Of a stretch of 64,000 nt of DNA, positions 53,298 through 61,760 are shown one piece after another. Source of the stretch: Pseudoclavibacter sp. 13-3. Lineage in GTDB: Bacteria > Actinomycetota > Actinomycetes > Actinomycetales > Microbacteriaceae. The first letter of the stretch is position 1, and every line of letters starts with the position of its first letter. The stretch is from NCBI RefSeq assembly GCF_021168475.1, contig NZ_JAJOZT010000005.1, positions 1 to 64,000 of the forward strand, read 5' to 3'. A program made the position numbers and the translations under genes. The notes beneath the pieces are model-generated. The model ran no database searches. It was not told where the DNA came from and saw nothing but the letters and a program-made list of their open reading frames with translations.

Positions 53298-54914
53298 TCA
53301 GTGGTCGACCGCACCCTCGGCACCGAAGCCGGTGAGGGATCGGACGTCCATCTCGGCCTCGAGCTTCGGGTCTTCTTTCTCTTTGGCCGGGATCACCGAG
53401 CCGAGCCAGCCGAGGAAGAAGCCTGCGGGAATCGAGATGATGCCCGGGTTCTCGAGGGGGAACCAGGCGAAGTTGACACCGTCGCCCAGCATCGACGTCG
53501 CCGTTCCGCTCATCACCGGAGAGAAGATGATCAGCAGCAGCGTGATGATCAGACCGCCGTACATGCTCCAGACCGCACCGCGGGTGGTGAAGCCCTTCCA
53601 GAAGAGCGAGAACACGATCGTCGGCAGGTTGGCGCTGGCTGCGACTGCGAAGGCGAGTGCCACGAGGAACGCCACGTTCTGCCCTTGCGCGCCGATGCCG
53701 CCCACGATGGCCAGTACGCCGATCACCACGACGGTGTTGCGACCGATCTTGACCTCGGCCTCGGGCGAGACGTGCTGCCCCTTCTTGATCACGTTGGAGT
53801 AGATGTCGTGAGCGAACGAGGCTGCCGCGGTGATGGCCAGGCCGGCGACCACCGCCAGGATCGTCGCGAACGCGACCGCCGAGATGAAGCCCATCAGCAG
53901 GGGCCCGCCGAGCTGCATGGCGAGCAGCGGAGCTGCGGAGTTCACGCCGCCCGGAGCGGCCTTGATGGTGTCGGGGCCGATCAGATAGCCGGCACCGTAG
54001 CCGAGCACCAGGGTGAAGACGTAGAACAGACCGATCAGCCAGATCGCCCAGACCACAGATTTGCGGGCCTCTTTCGCGGTGGGAACCGTGTAGAAGCGCA
54101 TCAGCACGTGAGGCAGGCCCGCGGTGCCGAGCACCAGAGCGGCGCCCAGCGAGATGAAGTCGGCCGGGTTCTTGTACTTCAGCCCCGGTGCGAGAATGGC
54201 CTCGTTGCCGTTCGCCGCGTCAACCGCTCGGCTCAGCAGCAGGTCGAGGCTGAAGCCGTTGAGCGCCAGCACCCAGATGGTCATCGCACCGGCACCCGCG
54301 ATCAGCAGGATCGCCTTGATGATCTGCACCCAGGTGGTTCCCTTCATGCCGCCGATCAGCACGTAGACGATCATCAGCACGCCGACGATGGTGATCACGA
54401 TCGACTGACCGAGCTTGTCGCTGATGCCGAGCAGCAGCGACACGAGACCACCGGCACCGGCCATCTGCGCCAGCAGATAGAAGAAGGTCACCGCCAGCGT
54501 GCTGATCGCCGCCGCCATGCGCACGGGACGCTGCTTCAGACGGAACGACAGCACGTCAGCCATGGTGAACTTGCCGGTGTTGCGCATCAGCTCGGCGACG
54601 AGCAGCAGCGCGACCAGCCAGGCCACCAAGAATCCGATCGAATAGAGAAACCCGTCATAGCCGCTGACGGCGATGGCTCCGGTGATGCCCAGGAACGACG
54701 CCGCAGACAGATAGTCGCCGGCGATGGCCGTGCCGTTCTGGGTGCCGCTGAAGCCGCGCCCTCCGGCGTAGAAGTCGTCTGCAGACTTGTTGCCCCTGCG
54801 ACTCACCCGGATCACGATGAACATCGTGACGCCCACGAACAGCAGGAAGATGATGATGTTGAGAACCGGGTTGTTCTCGGTCACCGCATTGCTCTGAATC
54901 AGCACGTCGGTCAT
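53298..54914 (-). CDS. Sodium:solute symporter for short-chain carboxylates (ActP/MctC-like)
   Basis: 538 residues, 13 membrane helices, SSS family. Features are SADDFYAGGRGFSGTQNGTAIAGDYLSAASFLG, FSLFWKGFTTRGAVWSMYGG and GLPHVLMRFYTVP, as in acetate permease ActP and Corynebacterium MctC (pyruvate, acetate, propionate). It follows a DUF485 gene by 3 bases, the usual pairing. Expression is probably tied to carbon source. Confidence 0.93.
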   Translation of the reverse strand: MTDVLIQSNAVTENNPVLNIIIFLLFVGVTMFIVIRVSRRGNKSADDFYAGGRGFSGTQNGTAIAGDYLSAASFLGITGAIAVSGYDGFLYSIGFLVAWLVALLLVAELMRNTGKFTMADVLSFRLKQRPVRMAAAISTLAVTFFYLLAQMAGAGGLVSLLLGISDKLGQSIVITIVGVLMIVYVLIGGMKGTTWVQIIKAILLIAGAGAMTIWVLALNGFSLDLLLSRAVDAANGNEAILAPGLKYKNPADFISLGAALVLGTAGLPHVLMRFYTVPTAKEARKSVVWAIWLIGLFYVFTLVLGYGAGYLIGPDTIKAAPGGVNSAAPLLAMQLGGPLLMGFISAVAFATILAVVAGLAITAAASFAHDIYSNVIKKGQHVSPEAEVKIGRNTVVVIGVLAIVGGIGAQGQNVAFLVALAFAVAASANLPTIVFSLFWKGFTTRGAVWSMYGGLIITLLLIIFSPVMSGTATSMLGDGVNFAWFPLENPGIISIPAGFFLGWLGSVIPAKEKEDPKLEAEMDVRSLTGFGAEGAVDH

Positions 54915-54917
54915 GTT

Positions 54918-55298
54918 CTACTCCCCCTTGCCCGCTGCGGCGGTCTGCTTGGCCTGCTGCTCGGCCTCAGTGAGCTCGGCGCGCAGATGCTCCGAGTCTG
55001 GGTCGAGCCTGCGGTTGGCGAATGAGACGTACCACATGGTGATCGCGAACGTGGTCACGAACTGTGCCAGCCCCAGAACGATGCCCAGGTTCACGTGCCC
55101 GAACACCGGCGTAGCCATCAGCTTGGGCTGTGTGATCGCAACGATCACGAATCCGAAGTACCAGATCAGCGCCACCAGCAGCACCGGAAGGACGAAGCGG
55201 CGGTGCTTCTTCTTCAGATGGGTAAACTCAGACGACGCCTGAACTGCGATGTAGTCGATCTCACCTCGTCGTGTGTCGACAAACTCCTTGTTCGCCAC
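54918..55298 (-). CDS. DUF485 membrane protein, partner of the symporter
   Basis: 126 residues from GTG 55298 with AAGGAGG. Two membrane helices (VLPVLLVALIWYFGFVIVAI; GIVLGLAQFVTTFAITMWYV) and a charged C-terminal tail. The N-terminal SSEFTHLKKKHRRFVLP is the DUF485 signature. These small proteins are nearly always encoded with ActP-type symporters and may help their assembly. Confidence 0.92.
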   Translation of the reverse strand: MANKEFVDTRRGEIDYIAVQASSEFTHLKKKHRRFVLPVLLVALIWYFGFVIVAITQPKLMATPVFGHVNLGIVLGLAQFVTTFAITMWYVSFANRRLDPDSEHLRAELTEAEQQAKQTAAAGKGE

Positions 55299-55360
55299 GG
55301 GGCCTCCTTGCCTCGGCGGTCATTTTCCCTCAATGTACCGAGAGCGAACAGGGGTGGCGA

Positions 55361-55385
55361 ATCGTATACGGGCATCGTATACACG
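55361..55385. promoter_or_regulatory. Paired GTATAC operator-like sites upstream of DUF485-symporter
   Basis: ATCGTATAC occurs twice in direct repeat (55361 and 55374, 13 bases apart); each contains the palindrome GTATAC. The pair lies 63-87 bases upstream of the DUF485 start, in promoter range. GTATAC cores are common in GntR-type operators. The regulator is not in the window. Confidence 0.45.
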
Positions 55386-55453
55386 TAGTTCCGTGCGACA
55401 CGACACGCCGTATCACACCGGGGTTCGGGCACCCTCGAAGGAGCCTCGCGGTG

Positions 55454-56470
55454 TCAGCGAGGACGCGTCAGCGCGACCGCGCGAGCCTGGTCGACGAAGG
55501 GGTCGTCGACTTCGGGCACCCGCATCATCCCATAGCGGTTGGCGAGCGCAGCACCGATCAGGTAGTCGGCCAGACGGGGGTTCTTCGGCAGCACAGAACC
55601 GTGCAGGTAGGTGCCGACCACGTTGGCGACGCGAGCCCCCTCGGTGCCGTCTCTGCCGTTGTTGCCGGCGCCGTGGCCGCTGCGCACAGTGCCGAGCGGC
55701 TGCACGCCGTCGCCGAGGAAGGTCTGCCCGCTGTGGTTCTCGAAGCCGATGATGGTGCCGAACTGCTCGCTCTCGACCACGACGTTGCCGACCAGCCGCT
55801 CGCTCTCGCCCTTCGTGTGCACGTCGAGCACGCCGATGCCTTGGAGCTGCTGGCCGCCGATGGTGTCGAAGCTGCGCCCGAAGAGCTGATACATGCCGCA
55901 GACCAGCAGCATGGGCGTGCCGATCTCGACCATCGTCTGCACCCACTGCTGGCGCTCGAGCAGGTCTCGGTAGACCTTGGCCTGGCCGGAGTCCTGCCCG
56001 CCGCCGCCGACCACGATGTCGGCGCGACGCGGCAGCGGGCCGCCGACATGCAGGTCGTGCACTCGCGGCACGAATCCCATCCATTCCAGCCGCCGCACCA
56101 GCGTCAGCGTGTTGCCCCAGTCTCCGTAGATGTTCATCTCGTCTGGGTAGAGCTGCAGGATGTCGACCGGACGCCCGATGTCTGAGCCCGGAGTCACGGA
56201 GGTCACCGGCTCGTCCATGAACGAGGCGCGGAAGGGGCGGTGCACGAGCGTTGCGGCGGCCGGCCCCGACGTCGGGACGTCAGCGGTCGCGGCGCCGGAA
56301 GTCGACGAGGCGGAATCCGGGGCGTCTGACTCTGACGGAGCCGCCGTTCTCGGCGACCACAGCAGCGCGATCTCTTCGCGATAGAGCAGCAGCTCGGTCG
56401 TGCAGGTCGCACCCGCAGCCTCGGTGGTCTTCGACGTCTGGGTCTTGGTCGGCTCTGCCATGCTCGTCAT
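55454..56470 (-). CDS. gatD: Lipid II isoglutaminyl synthase, glutaminase subunit GatD
   Basis: 338 residues; typical GatD is about 240. The class I glutamine amidotransferase domain begins near residue 98 (VDILQLYPDEMNIYGDWGNTLTLVRRLEW). The nucleophile Cys is in MLLVCGMYQLFG (about 192) and the His in GTYLHGSVLPKNP (about 288). The first 95 residues are Ala/Ser/Thr-rich and unrelated to GatD. The start overlaps the murT stop (ATGA), which supports the long form, but an internal ATG at residue 85 is possible. With MurT it amidates D-Glu of lipid II. Confidence 0.93.
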   Translation of the reverse strand: MTSMAEPTKTQTSKTTEAAGATCTTELLLYREEIALLWSPRTAAPSESDAPDSASSTSGAATADVPTSGPAAATLVHRPFRASFMDEPVTSVTPGSDIGRPVDILQLYPDEMNIYGDWGNTLTLVRRLEWMGFVPRVHDLHVGGPLPRRADIVVGGGGQDSGQAKVYRDLLERQQWVQTMVEIGTPMLLVCGMYQLFGRSFDTIGGQQLQGIGVLDVHTKGESERLVGNVVVESEQFGTIIGFENHSGQTFLGDGVQPLGTVRSGHGAGNNGRDGTEGARVANVVGTYLHGSVLPKNPRLADYLIGAALANRYGMMRVPEVDDPFVDQARAVALTRPR

Positions 56471-57768
56471 TCTCCGATCCGAGTGACCGTGGTGTACCGC
56501 GCCATCTCACGACGCAGCTGCAGCATGGCCGTGTATGTGCAGAAGATGCGCGCCGGGTGACCGCTGGATTCGGCCAGAAAGCCCTCGAGGCCGGCACTCA
56601 GTGCGGGCTCGACTCGATCGGCCGCGACCAGATCGTACTGCAGCCGCAGGGCCATGTCCCAAGCGCGCACGCCACTGACCATGCTGACCCCGCGGTCGCG
56701 CAGCGTGCTGAAGTCGACGTCCCACAGCCAGCTCATGTCGCGCCCGTCGGCGTAGTCGTCGTTGATCGCGATCATGACCGCCTCATCGACGCCGCCGAGC
56801 GACCGCAGAGACGAGCGAAAGCCAGACGGGTTCTTGACCAGGGAGAAACGAACCGGTCGGCCGCCGACATCGAACGTCTCGCCTCGGCCGAATGCGGCTT
56901 TCACCTGGCCAAGAGCCGCGATCAGCCCCGCAGTGCGCAGCGGGTTCGCGGGGTTCGCCGCGGCGCGTGCGCCGGCGAGTGCCGCAGCGCCGTTCAAGGC
57001 GTTGTGCACGCCCGAGAGCTGCAGGTCGACCGTGTACCGCTCATCGTCGATGGTGTAGACGGCCTGTTGCCCGGTCACCTCTGTGAGCTGCACATCGGCA
57101 GGGGCCGCTGGAACGGCCAGAGCCGAGCCGGTGCGCGCGTCACGTGACTCGTGCAGGCTGTCGTCGTCGGGGAAGAGCTCGGCAAGCCGTCGCGCATAGC
57201 CGAAGTAGCGCACCTTCGTCTCAGGCGCGACTTGATCGGCGATGGCGCGCACTCGCGGGTCGTCACGGTTGAGCACGACGGTCTCAGTCGTGGCCTGGGC
57301 GACTTTCGTCAGCAGCTGCGCCGTGGTGTCGATCTCGCCGAAGCGGTCGAGCTGGTCGCGCATCACGTTGAGCAGCACAGACACTCGTGGCCTCACCTTG
57401 TCGATGAAGTGCAGAGCATGCGCCTCGTCGAGTTCGAGCACGGCGATGTCGGCGGCGAGATCGCCTCGCCAGTCGACCTCGTCGATCAGGCTGGCGACCA
57501 CCCCACGGGTGAAGTTCGACCCCGTCTTGTTGCTGAAGACACGGAGCCCCTGAGCGGCCAGCAGTCCGACGATCATCTTCGTCGTGGTCGTCTTGCCGTT
57601 CGTGCCGCTGACCAGAATCACCCCTTGGGGCAGCTGGCTCAGGGTCTGGTCCATGAAGTGCGGAGCGATCTTCTCGACCACATACCCCGGGAGCGCCGAG
57701 CCGCCTCCGCGCAGGCGCGCGACCGCCTGAGTCAGGCGACCGATTGCGACGACGACGGGATTGCTCAT
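56467..57768 (-). CDS. murT: Lipid II isoglutaminyl synthase, Mur ligase subunit MurT
   Basis: 433 residues. A Mur-ligase-like ATPase: LVSGTNGKTTTTKMI (about 50-64), VLELDEAHAL, LNVMRDQLDRFGEID and LSGVHNALNGAAALA, with the C-terminal DUF1727 domain (NPSGFRSSLRSL; AINDDYADGRDMSWLWDVDF). The central Cys4 zinc ribbon of staphylococcal and streptococcal MurT is missing: no Cys occurs in that region. TACAAT lies 8 bases before the ATG. It is coupled to gatD. Confidence 0.95.
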   Translation of the reverse strand: MSNPVVVAIGRLTQAVARLRGGGSALPGYVVEKIAPHFMDQTLSQLPQGVILVSGTNGKTTTTKMIVGLLAAQGLRVFSNKTGSNFTRGVVASLIDEVDWRGDLAADIAVLELDEAHALHFIDKVRPRVSVLLNVMRDQLDRFGEIDTTAQLLTKVAQATTETVVLNRDDPRVRAIADQVAPETKVRYFGYARRLAELFPDDDSLHESRDARTGSALAVPAAPADVQLTEVTGQQAVYTIDDERYTVDLQLSGVHNALNGAAALAGARAAANPANPLRTAGLIAALGQVKAAFGRGETFDVGGRPVRFSLVKNPSGFRSSLRSLGGVDEAVMIAINDDYADGRDMSWLWDVDFSTLRDRGVSMVSGVRAWDMALRLQYDLVAADRVEPALSAGLEGFLAESSGHPARIFCTYTAMLQLRREMARYTTVTRIGE

Positions 57769-57881
57769 GGTTCTTCATTGTAGGCGGAGCCACCGACATC
57801 TCCTCGGCGACTTCCCAGGTTTTCCGATTACTCTGCACCGTTTCGTACGAACCGCACAGTTCGCGCGAGACGATGGTCTCG

Positions 57882-58382
57882 TCACCCGTGTCGCAGGATG
57901 CCGAGCTGCCGCTGCAGGTCGAGAGCGGCGGCGGCGGCCTCGGCTCCCTTGTCTTCGGACGCATCAGGTCCACCCGCTCGGTCGATCGCCTGCTGCTCGT
58001 CGTCGCAGGTGAGCAGCCCGAACCCGACCGGGCGCCCCTTGTCGAGGGCGACACTCGTCAGGCCGCTCGTGGCGGCCTCGCAGACGAAATCGAAATGCGG
58101 CGTGCCGCCACGGATCACCACGCCCAGCGCGACCACGGCATCCGCACCGCCGTCGAAGGCGGCCTGCGCCGCCAGCGGCAGCTCGAAGCTGCCGGGCACC
58201 CGCACCGTGCGCCACTGCGCACCCGCCTCGATGAGCGTGCGCTCCGCGCCGGCGATCAGGCCGCTCATGACCTGCTCGTGCCAGCTGGCGGCCACGATGG
58301 TGACGCGCACGCCGTTCGATCTCTGCTTGTGATCACCCGTTGACTCGTCGATGCGCCCCTGGGGGGCTCCCGCTCGGCTCAT
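57882..58382 (-). CDS. ribH: 6,7-dimethyl-8-ribityllumazine synthase
   Basis: 166 residues from ATG 58382 (ATGA overlap with the ribB stop). It condenses the ribB product with the pyrimidine precursor. Motifs: VTIVAASWHEQVMSGLI, VPGSFELPLAAQAA, ALGVVIRGGTPHFDFVCEAA (catalytic His) and PVGFGLLTCDDEQQAIDRAGG. Last gene of the riboswitch-controlled operon ribE-ribB-ribH. Confidence 0.95.
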   Translation of the reverse strand: MSRAGAPQGRIDESTGDHKQRSNGVRVTIVAASWHEQVMSGLIAGAERTLIEAGAQWRTVRVPGSFELPLAAQAAFDGGADAVVALGVVIRGGTPHFDFVCEAATSGLTSVALDKGRPVGFGLLTCDDEQQAIDRAGGPDASEDKGAEAAAAALDLQRQLGILRHG

Positions 58383-59146
58383 GCGTGCACCTGCTCTCGT
58401 TCGCATTCGGTCAAGGTCTGCTGATCGGCGATCGACGGCGTCGTCTCGGACTCCCCCACACCCGTGAGCGGAGCGTTGTCGGGATGCGCCCGCCGCCAAG
58501 CGGCGATCTGAGCGACCGTCAGCACGGGCAGCCCGTAGCGCGCGCCGATGCGCACCACGTCGGGGAAACGCATCATCTCGCCGTCGTCATGCACCATCTC
58601 GCCGATGGCGGCCACCGCTGGCAGTCCGGCCAGCTGCATCAGATCGACGCCCGATTCGGTGTGCCCGCCGCGCACGAGCACGCCGCCGTCGCGGGCGCGC
58701 AGCGGCACGATGTGGCCGGGGCGCAGCACCGAGTCGGCGGTGGATGCCGGGTCGGCCAGAACGTTGAGCGTGCGACACCGGTCGGTCGCCGAGATTCCAG
58801 TCGTGACGCCCTCAGCGGCGTCGACGGTCACCGTGTACGCGGTGCGCTTCGGATCCTGGTTGTGCGCGACCATCGGCGGCAGATCAAGACGGTCGGCGAG
58901 TTCGTTGGTCATCGGCGCGCAGAGATAGCCCGAAGTGTGCCGGATCATCCAGCCGATCCACTCGGGCGTCGCCATGGCCGCCGAGATGATGGCGTCGCCT
59001 TCGTTCTCACGCTGCTCATCGTCGGCGACGAGCACGGGGAGTCCTCTGCGCAGCGCCTCGACGGCAGAGCGCAGCGTCGCCTCGATACGGTCCAGATCGG
59101 TGGCGTCGGCGACGACCGGTGCGTCGGCCTGAGCGGCGATGGTCAT
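58379..59146 (-). CDS. ribB: 3,4-dihydroxy-2-butanone-4-phosphate synthase (no GTP cyclohydrolase II domain)
   Basis: 255 residues. Only the DHBP synthase half is present: LVADDEQRENEGDAII, IRHTSGYLCAPMT and LRPGHIVPLRARDGGVLVRGGHTES. Most actinobacteria carry a RibBA fusion of about 420 residues; here the frame stops after a short tail of about 45 residues following YGLPVLTVAQIAAWR. It overlaps ribE and ribH by ATGA on both sides. Confidence 0.94.
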   Translation of the reverse strand: MTIAAQADAPVVADATDLDRIEATLRSAVEALRRGLPVLVADDEQRENEGDAIISAAMATPEWIGWMIRHTSGYLCAPMTNELADRLDLPPMVAHNQDPKRTAYTVTVDAAEGVTTGISATDRCRTLNVLADPASTADSVLRPGHIVPLRARDGGVLVRGGHTESGVDLMQLAGLPAVAAIGEMVHDDGEMMRFPDVVRIGARYGLPVLTVAQIAAWRRAHPDNAPLTGVGESETTPSIADQQTLTECEREQVHA

Positions 59147-59778
59147 CGCACGACCTCCTCGGTGTCGTGCGCGGGTGCCCGCAGCACGCCCTGGGACTGC
59201 AGCAGCCGCTGCACATGGCGGGCGAGCACATCGGTCTCGATGTTCACGCGGTCGCCCGGGTTCAGCGAGCCGAGATCGGTGTCGTGCTGGGTCTGCGGAA
59301 TGAGCGACACCTCGAACCAGGCGTCGCCGCGCGCGCTCACCGTCAGAGATACGCCGTCGACGGCGATCGAGCCTTTGAAGACGACCAGATCGGCGACGTC
59401 AGGGATGAGAGACAGACGCAGCACGAGCTGCTCGCCGACCGTACTGGTCGAGAGCACCTCGGCGACGGCATCGACATGTCCCTGCACGATGTGCCCGCCC
59501 AGGCGGGCATCGGCCTGCAGCGCACGTTCGAGGTTGACAGCGACGCCAGAGGCGAGCGTACCCAGGGTAGTGCGCTGCAGCGTCTCGGCCATGACGTCTG
59601 CGGTGAACGACGAGTCGCCGTGTTCGAGCACGGTCAGACAGACGCCGTTGACCGCGACGGAGTCACCACGAGAGAGAGCGGCGGCGAACGGCACGTCTTC
59701 GAGGGTGACATCGGCCGAGCGATCGTGAGGATGCAGCGCGGAGAGAACCCCTCGCGCCTCGATGAGACCGGTGAACAT
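59143..59778 (-). CDS. ribE: Riboflavin synthase
   Basis: 211 residues from ATG 59778 with GGAAGGA upstream. It dismutates two lumazines to riboflavin. Two lumazine-binding repeats: N-terminal MFTGLIEARGVL, SVAVNGVCLTVLE, and the second with GGHIVQGHVDAVAEV and SIAVDGVSLTVSA. It is first in the operon under the FMN riboswitch. The longer frame to 59916 runs into the riboswitch and is not used. Confidence 0.95.
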   Translation of the reverse strand: MFTGLIEARGVLSALHPHDRSADVTLEDVPFAAALSRGDSVAVNGVCLTVLEHGDSSFTADVMAETLQRTTLGTLASGVAVNLERALQADARLGGHIVQGHVDAVAEVLSTSTVGEQLVLRLSLIPDVADLVVFKGSIAVDGVSLTVSARGDAWFEVSLIPQTQHDTDLGSLNPGDRVNIETDVLARHVQRLLQSQGVLRAPAHDTEEVVR

Positions 59779-59880
59779 GTGTTCCTTCCCGGCCCACGGG
59801 AGCATGCGGCGCGAGGTCGGAGCTGTCATCGGGCCCCGTTTCGGGTGCGCCGATGACGACGTTCGACGTCGCAGGCCGCA

Positions 59881-60019
59881 AGTGCTGACTCCCATCCAGA
59901 CTCTCACTGTCGGCACCGGAATTTCACCGGCTCAACCGCCTGCCTCATCACTTCGACGAGTAAGAACGGGTCGCGGACTGTCACCGCCGGCTCGGAATTG
60001 CACCGACCCCGTGAGCACT
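59881..60019 (-). promoter_or_regulatory. FMN riboswitch (RFN element)
   Basis: On the minus strand the closing stem AGTGCT (60019-60014) pairs with AGCACT (near 59886-59881). Between them are the conserved RFN blocks GGGTCGGTGCAATTCCGAG, CCGGCGGTGACAGTCCGCG, AGCCGGTGAAATTCCGGTGC and GACAGTGAGAGTCTGGATGG. A -10 box CATAAT is at 60037-60032. About 100 bases separate the aptamer from the ribE start and include GC-rich hairpins that may hide GGAAGGA. FMN should repress ribE-ribB-ribH. Confidence 0.96.
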
Positions 60020-60088
60020 TGTTGCTGACACCATTATGCGCTGCAGGCGCAGAACAGACAACAGCCACGTCGCAGGCGACTTCGAACG

Positions 60089-60397
60089 CTACGCGGCAGA
60101 GTCGCCTTTCGCGTCAGGGTCATCAACCGGATCGACCTTGATCGTGCGCGGAGGCGCGCTCTCGTCACGCTCGACCACGATGGTGCACTCGGTGACCAGG
60201 GCGGCTACTGCACCCACCGCCGCGAGCACCGGGGCGAGCGCGACGCCGACGACGCCGAGCGTCAGCGGGAACTGCACGATGACGCGGCCCTCTTTGCTCT
60301 TCACTGCGATCGAGCGCACATTGCCCTCGTGCAGCAGCTGTTTCACCTGATCGAGCAGCTGTCCGCCAGAGACCTTGAACTCTTCGAAACGGGCCAT
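60089..60397 (-). CDS. DUF4342 protein
   Basis: 102 residues from ATG 60397 with GAGAGGATG upstream. It matches DUF4342: an N-terminal helix SGGQLLDQVKQLLHEGNVRSIAVKSKEGRVIVQFPLTLGVVG followed by a hydrophobic segment and a charged tail. Often fused to UBA-like regions elsewhere; function unknown. Confidence 0.88.
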   Translation of the reverse strand: MARFEEFKVSGGQLLDQVKQLLHEGNVRSIAVKSKEGRVIVQFPLTLGVVGVALAPVLAAVGAVAALVTECTIVVERDESAPPRTIKVDPVDDPDAKGDSAA

Positions 60398-60501
60398 GTG
60401 AGCATCCTCTCATCGCGAAAACCGTACTGCGTCCATTGTGTCAGGCGGGCCTGGCGAGTGCATGGGACAGCGACGTCCCGCACTGTGCATAGACTGAGAG
60501 G

Positions 60502-61758
60502 GTGCAACACCTCTCACTCAGCATCGCTCTGCTCCCCATTCTCGCCGTCGTTGCAACGCTCGCCACCCGCCTCATCGGGCGCGTCGCTCCCGTGCCGCTG
60601 CCCGCGATCGAGATCGCACTGGGTGTGATCGCCGGGCCGGCGGTACTCGGTCTCATTCAGCCGAACGAGATGATCTCGGTGCTCTCCGAGCTCGGTGGCG
60701 CTTTTCTCTTTCTGCTTGCCGGAACCGAAATCGACGTGCGTTCGATCACCGGCCGACCGTTGCGACGAGCGGCGAGCGCCTGGGTGATCTCGTTCGCCGT
60801 GCTCTTCGCGATCGGCACGGTGGCGGCCGGCGCATCCGTCGCACCCGTCGTCGCGATCGCGCTCTCCTCGACCGCTGTGGGCATGCTGCTGCCCATTCTG
60901 AAGGATGCCGGCGATTTGGGGTCGCCCTTCGCGACGTCGGTTGTCGCCAACGGCGCGGTCGGCGAGTTTCTGCCGCTGATCACGATGTCGTTGCTGCTCT
61001 CCGGTCGCGCGCTGAGTACGTCGCTGATCGTGCTCATCGTCTTCGCGGTGATCGCCGTGTTTCTGCTGTGGTTGGCCAATCGCCTGCCCCACGGCCGACT
61101 GCACCGGTTCATCCGTGACACTCAGCACACCAGCAGCCAGTTCGCGCTGCGACTCGTGATCATGATCATGGGCGTGCTCGTCGCCTTGGACCTGCTGCTG
61201 GGCATCGACACGCTGCTGGGCGCGTTCACCGCAGGTATGGTGCTGCGCGTGCTGCTCTCAGATGCTCCGCATGATGATGCCGCATTCGTCGAGTCGAAGC
61301 TGCAGGGCATCGGCTTCGGCCTGCTCGTGCCGATCTTCTTCATCAACGCCGGCCTCGGCTTCGACCTGCCGGCCCTGTTCGCGTCGCCCACGCTCCTGCT
61401 GATCGCTGTGGGCTCTGCGCTCGCGTTGTTCGTCGTGCGCGGTCTGCCCGGAATGCTCACTGCGCCGAAGGGGTCTTCAGCCCGGTCACGGTTCGCACTG
61501 GCGGCTTATACGGGCACCGCCCTGCCGATCATCGTCGCCGCATCCTCGCTGGCCGTCTCACAGCAGATCATCGACAGCGGCATGGCCGCTGCACTCGTCG
61601 GCGGCGGCCTGATCTCAGTGATCATCGGCCCCGTCGTCGGTGCGACGCTGCAGAAGGCCCAGCGCCCGACCACCGGGAACGACCAGCACAGCGGCACGCC
61701 GGGCGCCTCCCGGGACGACCGCCCGGGAGACACTCCGTTCGTCACCACGCTGGGCTGA
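60502..61758 (+). CDS. Cation:proton antiporter (CPA2/Kef-type)
   Basis: 418 residues from GTG 60502. About 12 membrane helices with the CPA2 features LPAIEIALGVIAGPAVLG, ELGGAFLFLLAGTEIDVRSI, ALSSTAVGMLLPILKDAG, LLGIDTLLGAFTAGMVLR and LLVPIFFINAGLGFDL. No cytoplasmic TrkA domain is attached. TAGACT is 6 bases before the GTG, suggesting a leaderless mRNA. Confidence 0.92.
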   Translation: MQHLSLSIALLPILAVVATLATRLIGRVAPVPLPAIEIALGVIAGPAVLGLIQPNEMISVLSELGGAFLFLLAGTEIDVRSITGRPLRRAASAWVISFAVLFAIGTVAAGASVAPVVAIALSSTAVGMLLPILKDAGDLGSPFATSVVANGAVGEFLPLITMSLLLSGRALSTSLIVLIVFAVIAVFLLWLANRLPHGRLHRFIRDTQHTSSQFALRLVIMIMGVLVALDLLLGIDTLLGAFTAGMVLRVLLSDAPHDDAAFVESKLQGIGFGLLVPIFFINAGLGFDLPALFASPTLLLIAVGSALALFVVRGLPGMLTAPKGSSARSRFALAAYTGTALPIIVAASSLAVSQQIIDSGMAAALVGGGLISVIIGPVVGATLQKAQRPTTGNDQHSGTPGASRDDRPGDTPFVTTLG

Positions 61759-61760
61759 GC

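Noticed and set aside
53292-55025. 577-codon + strand frame opposite the symporter
   Set aside because: It is antisense to a certain SSS-family gene. Its His/Asp/Gln-rich composition is the mirror of hydrophobic membrane codons.
59766-59785. GAACATGTGTTC resembling a LexA (SOS) box core
   Set aside because: It lies over the ribE start codon, inside an FMN-riboswitch operon, and lacks the flanking bases of the actinobacterial SOS box. Probably chance.
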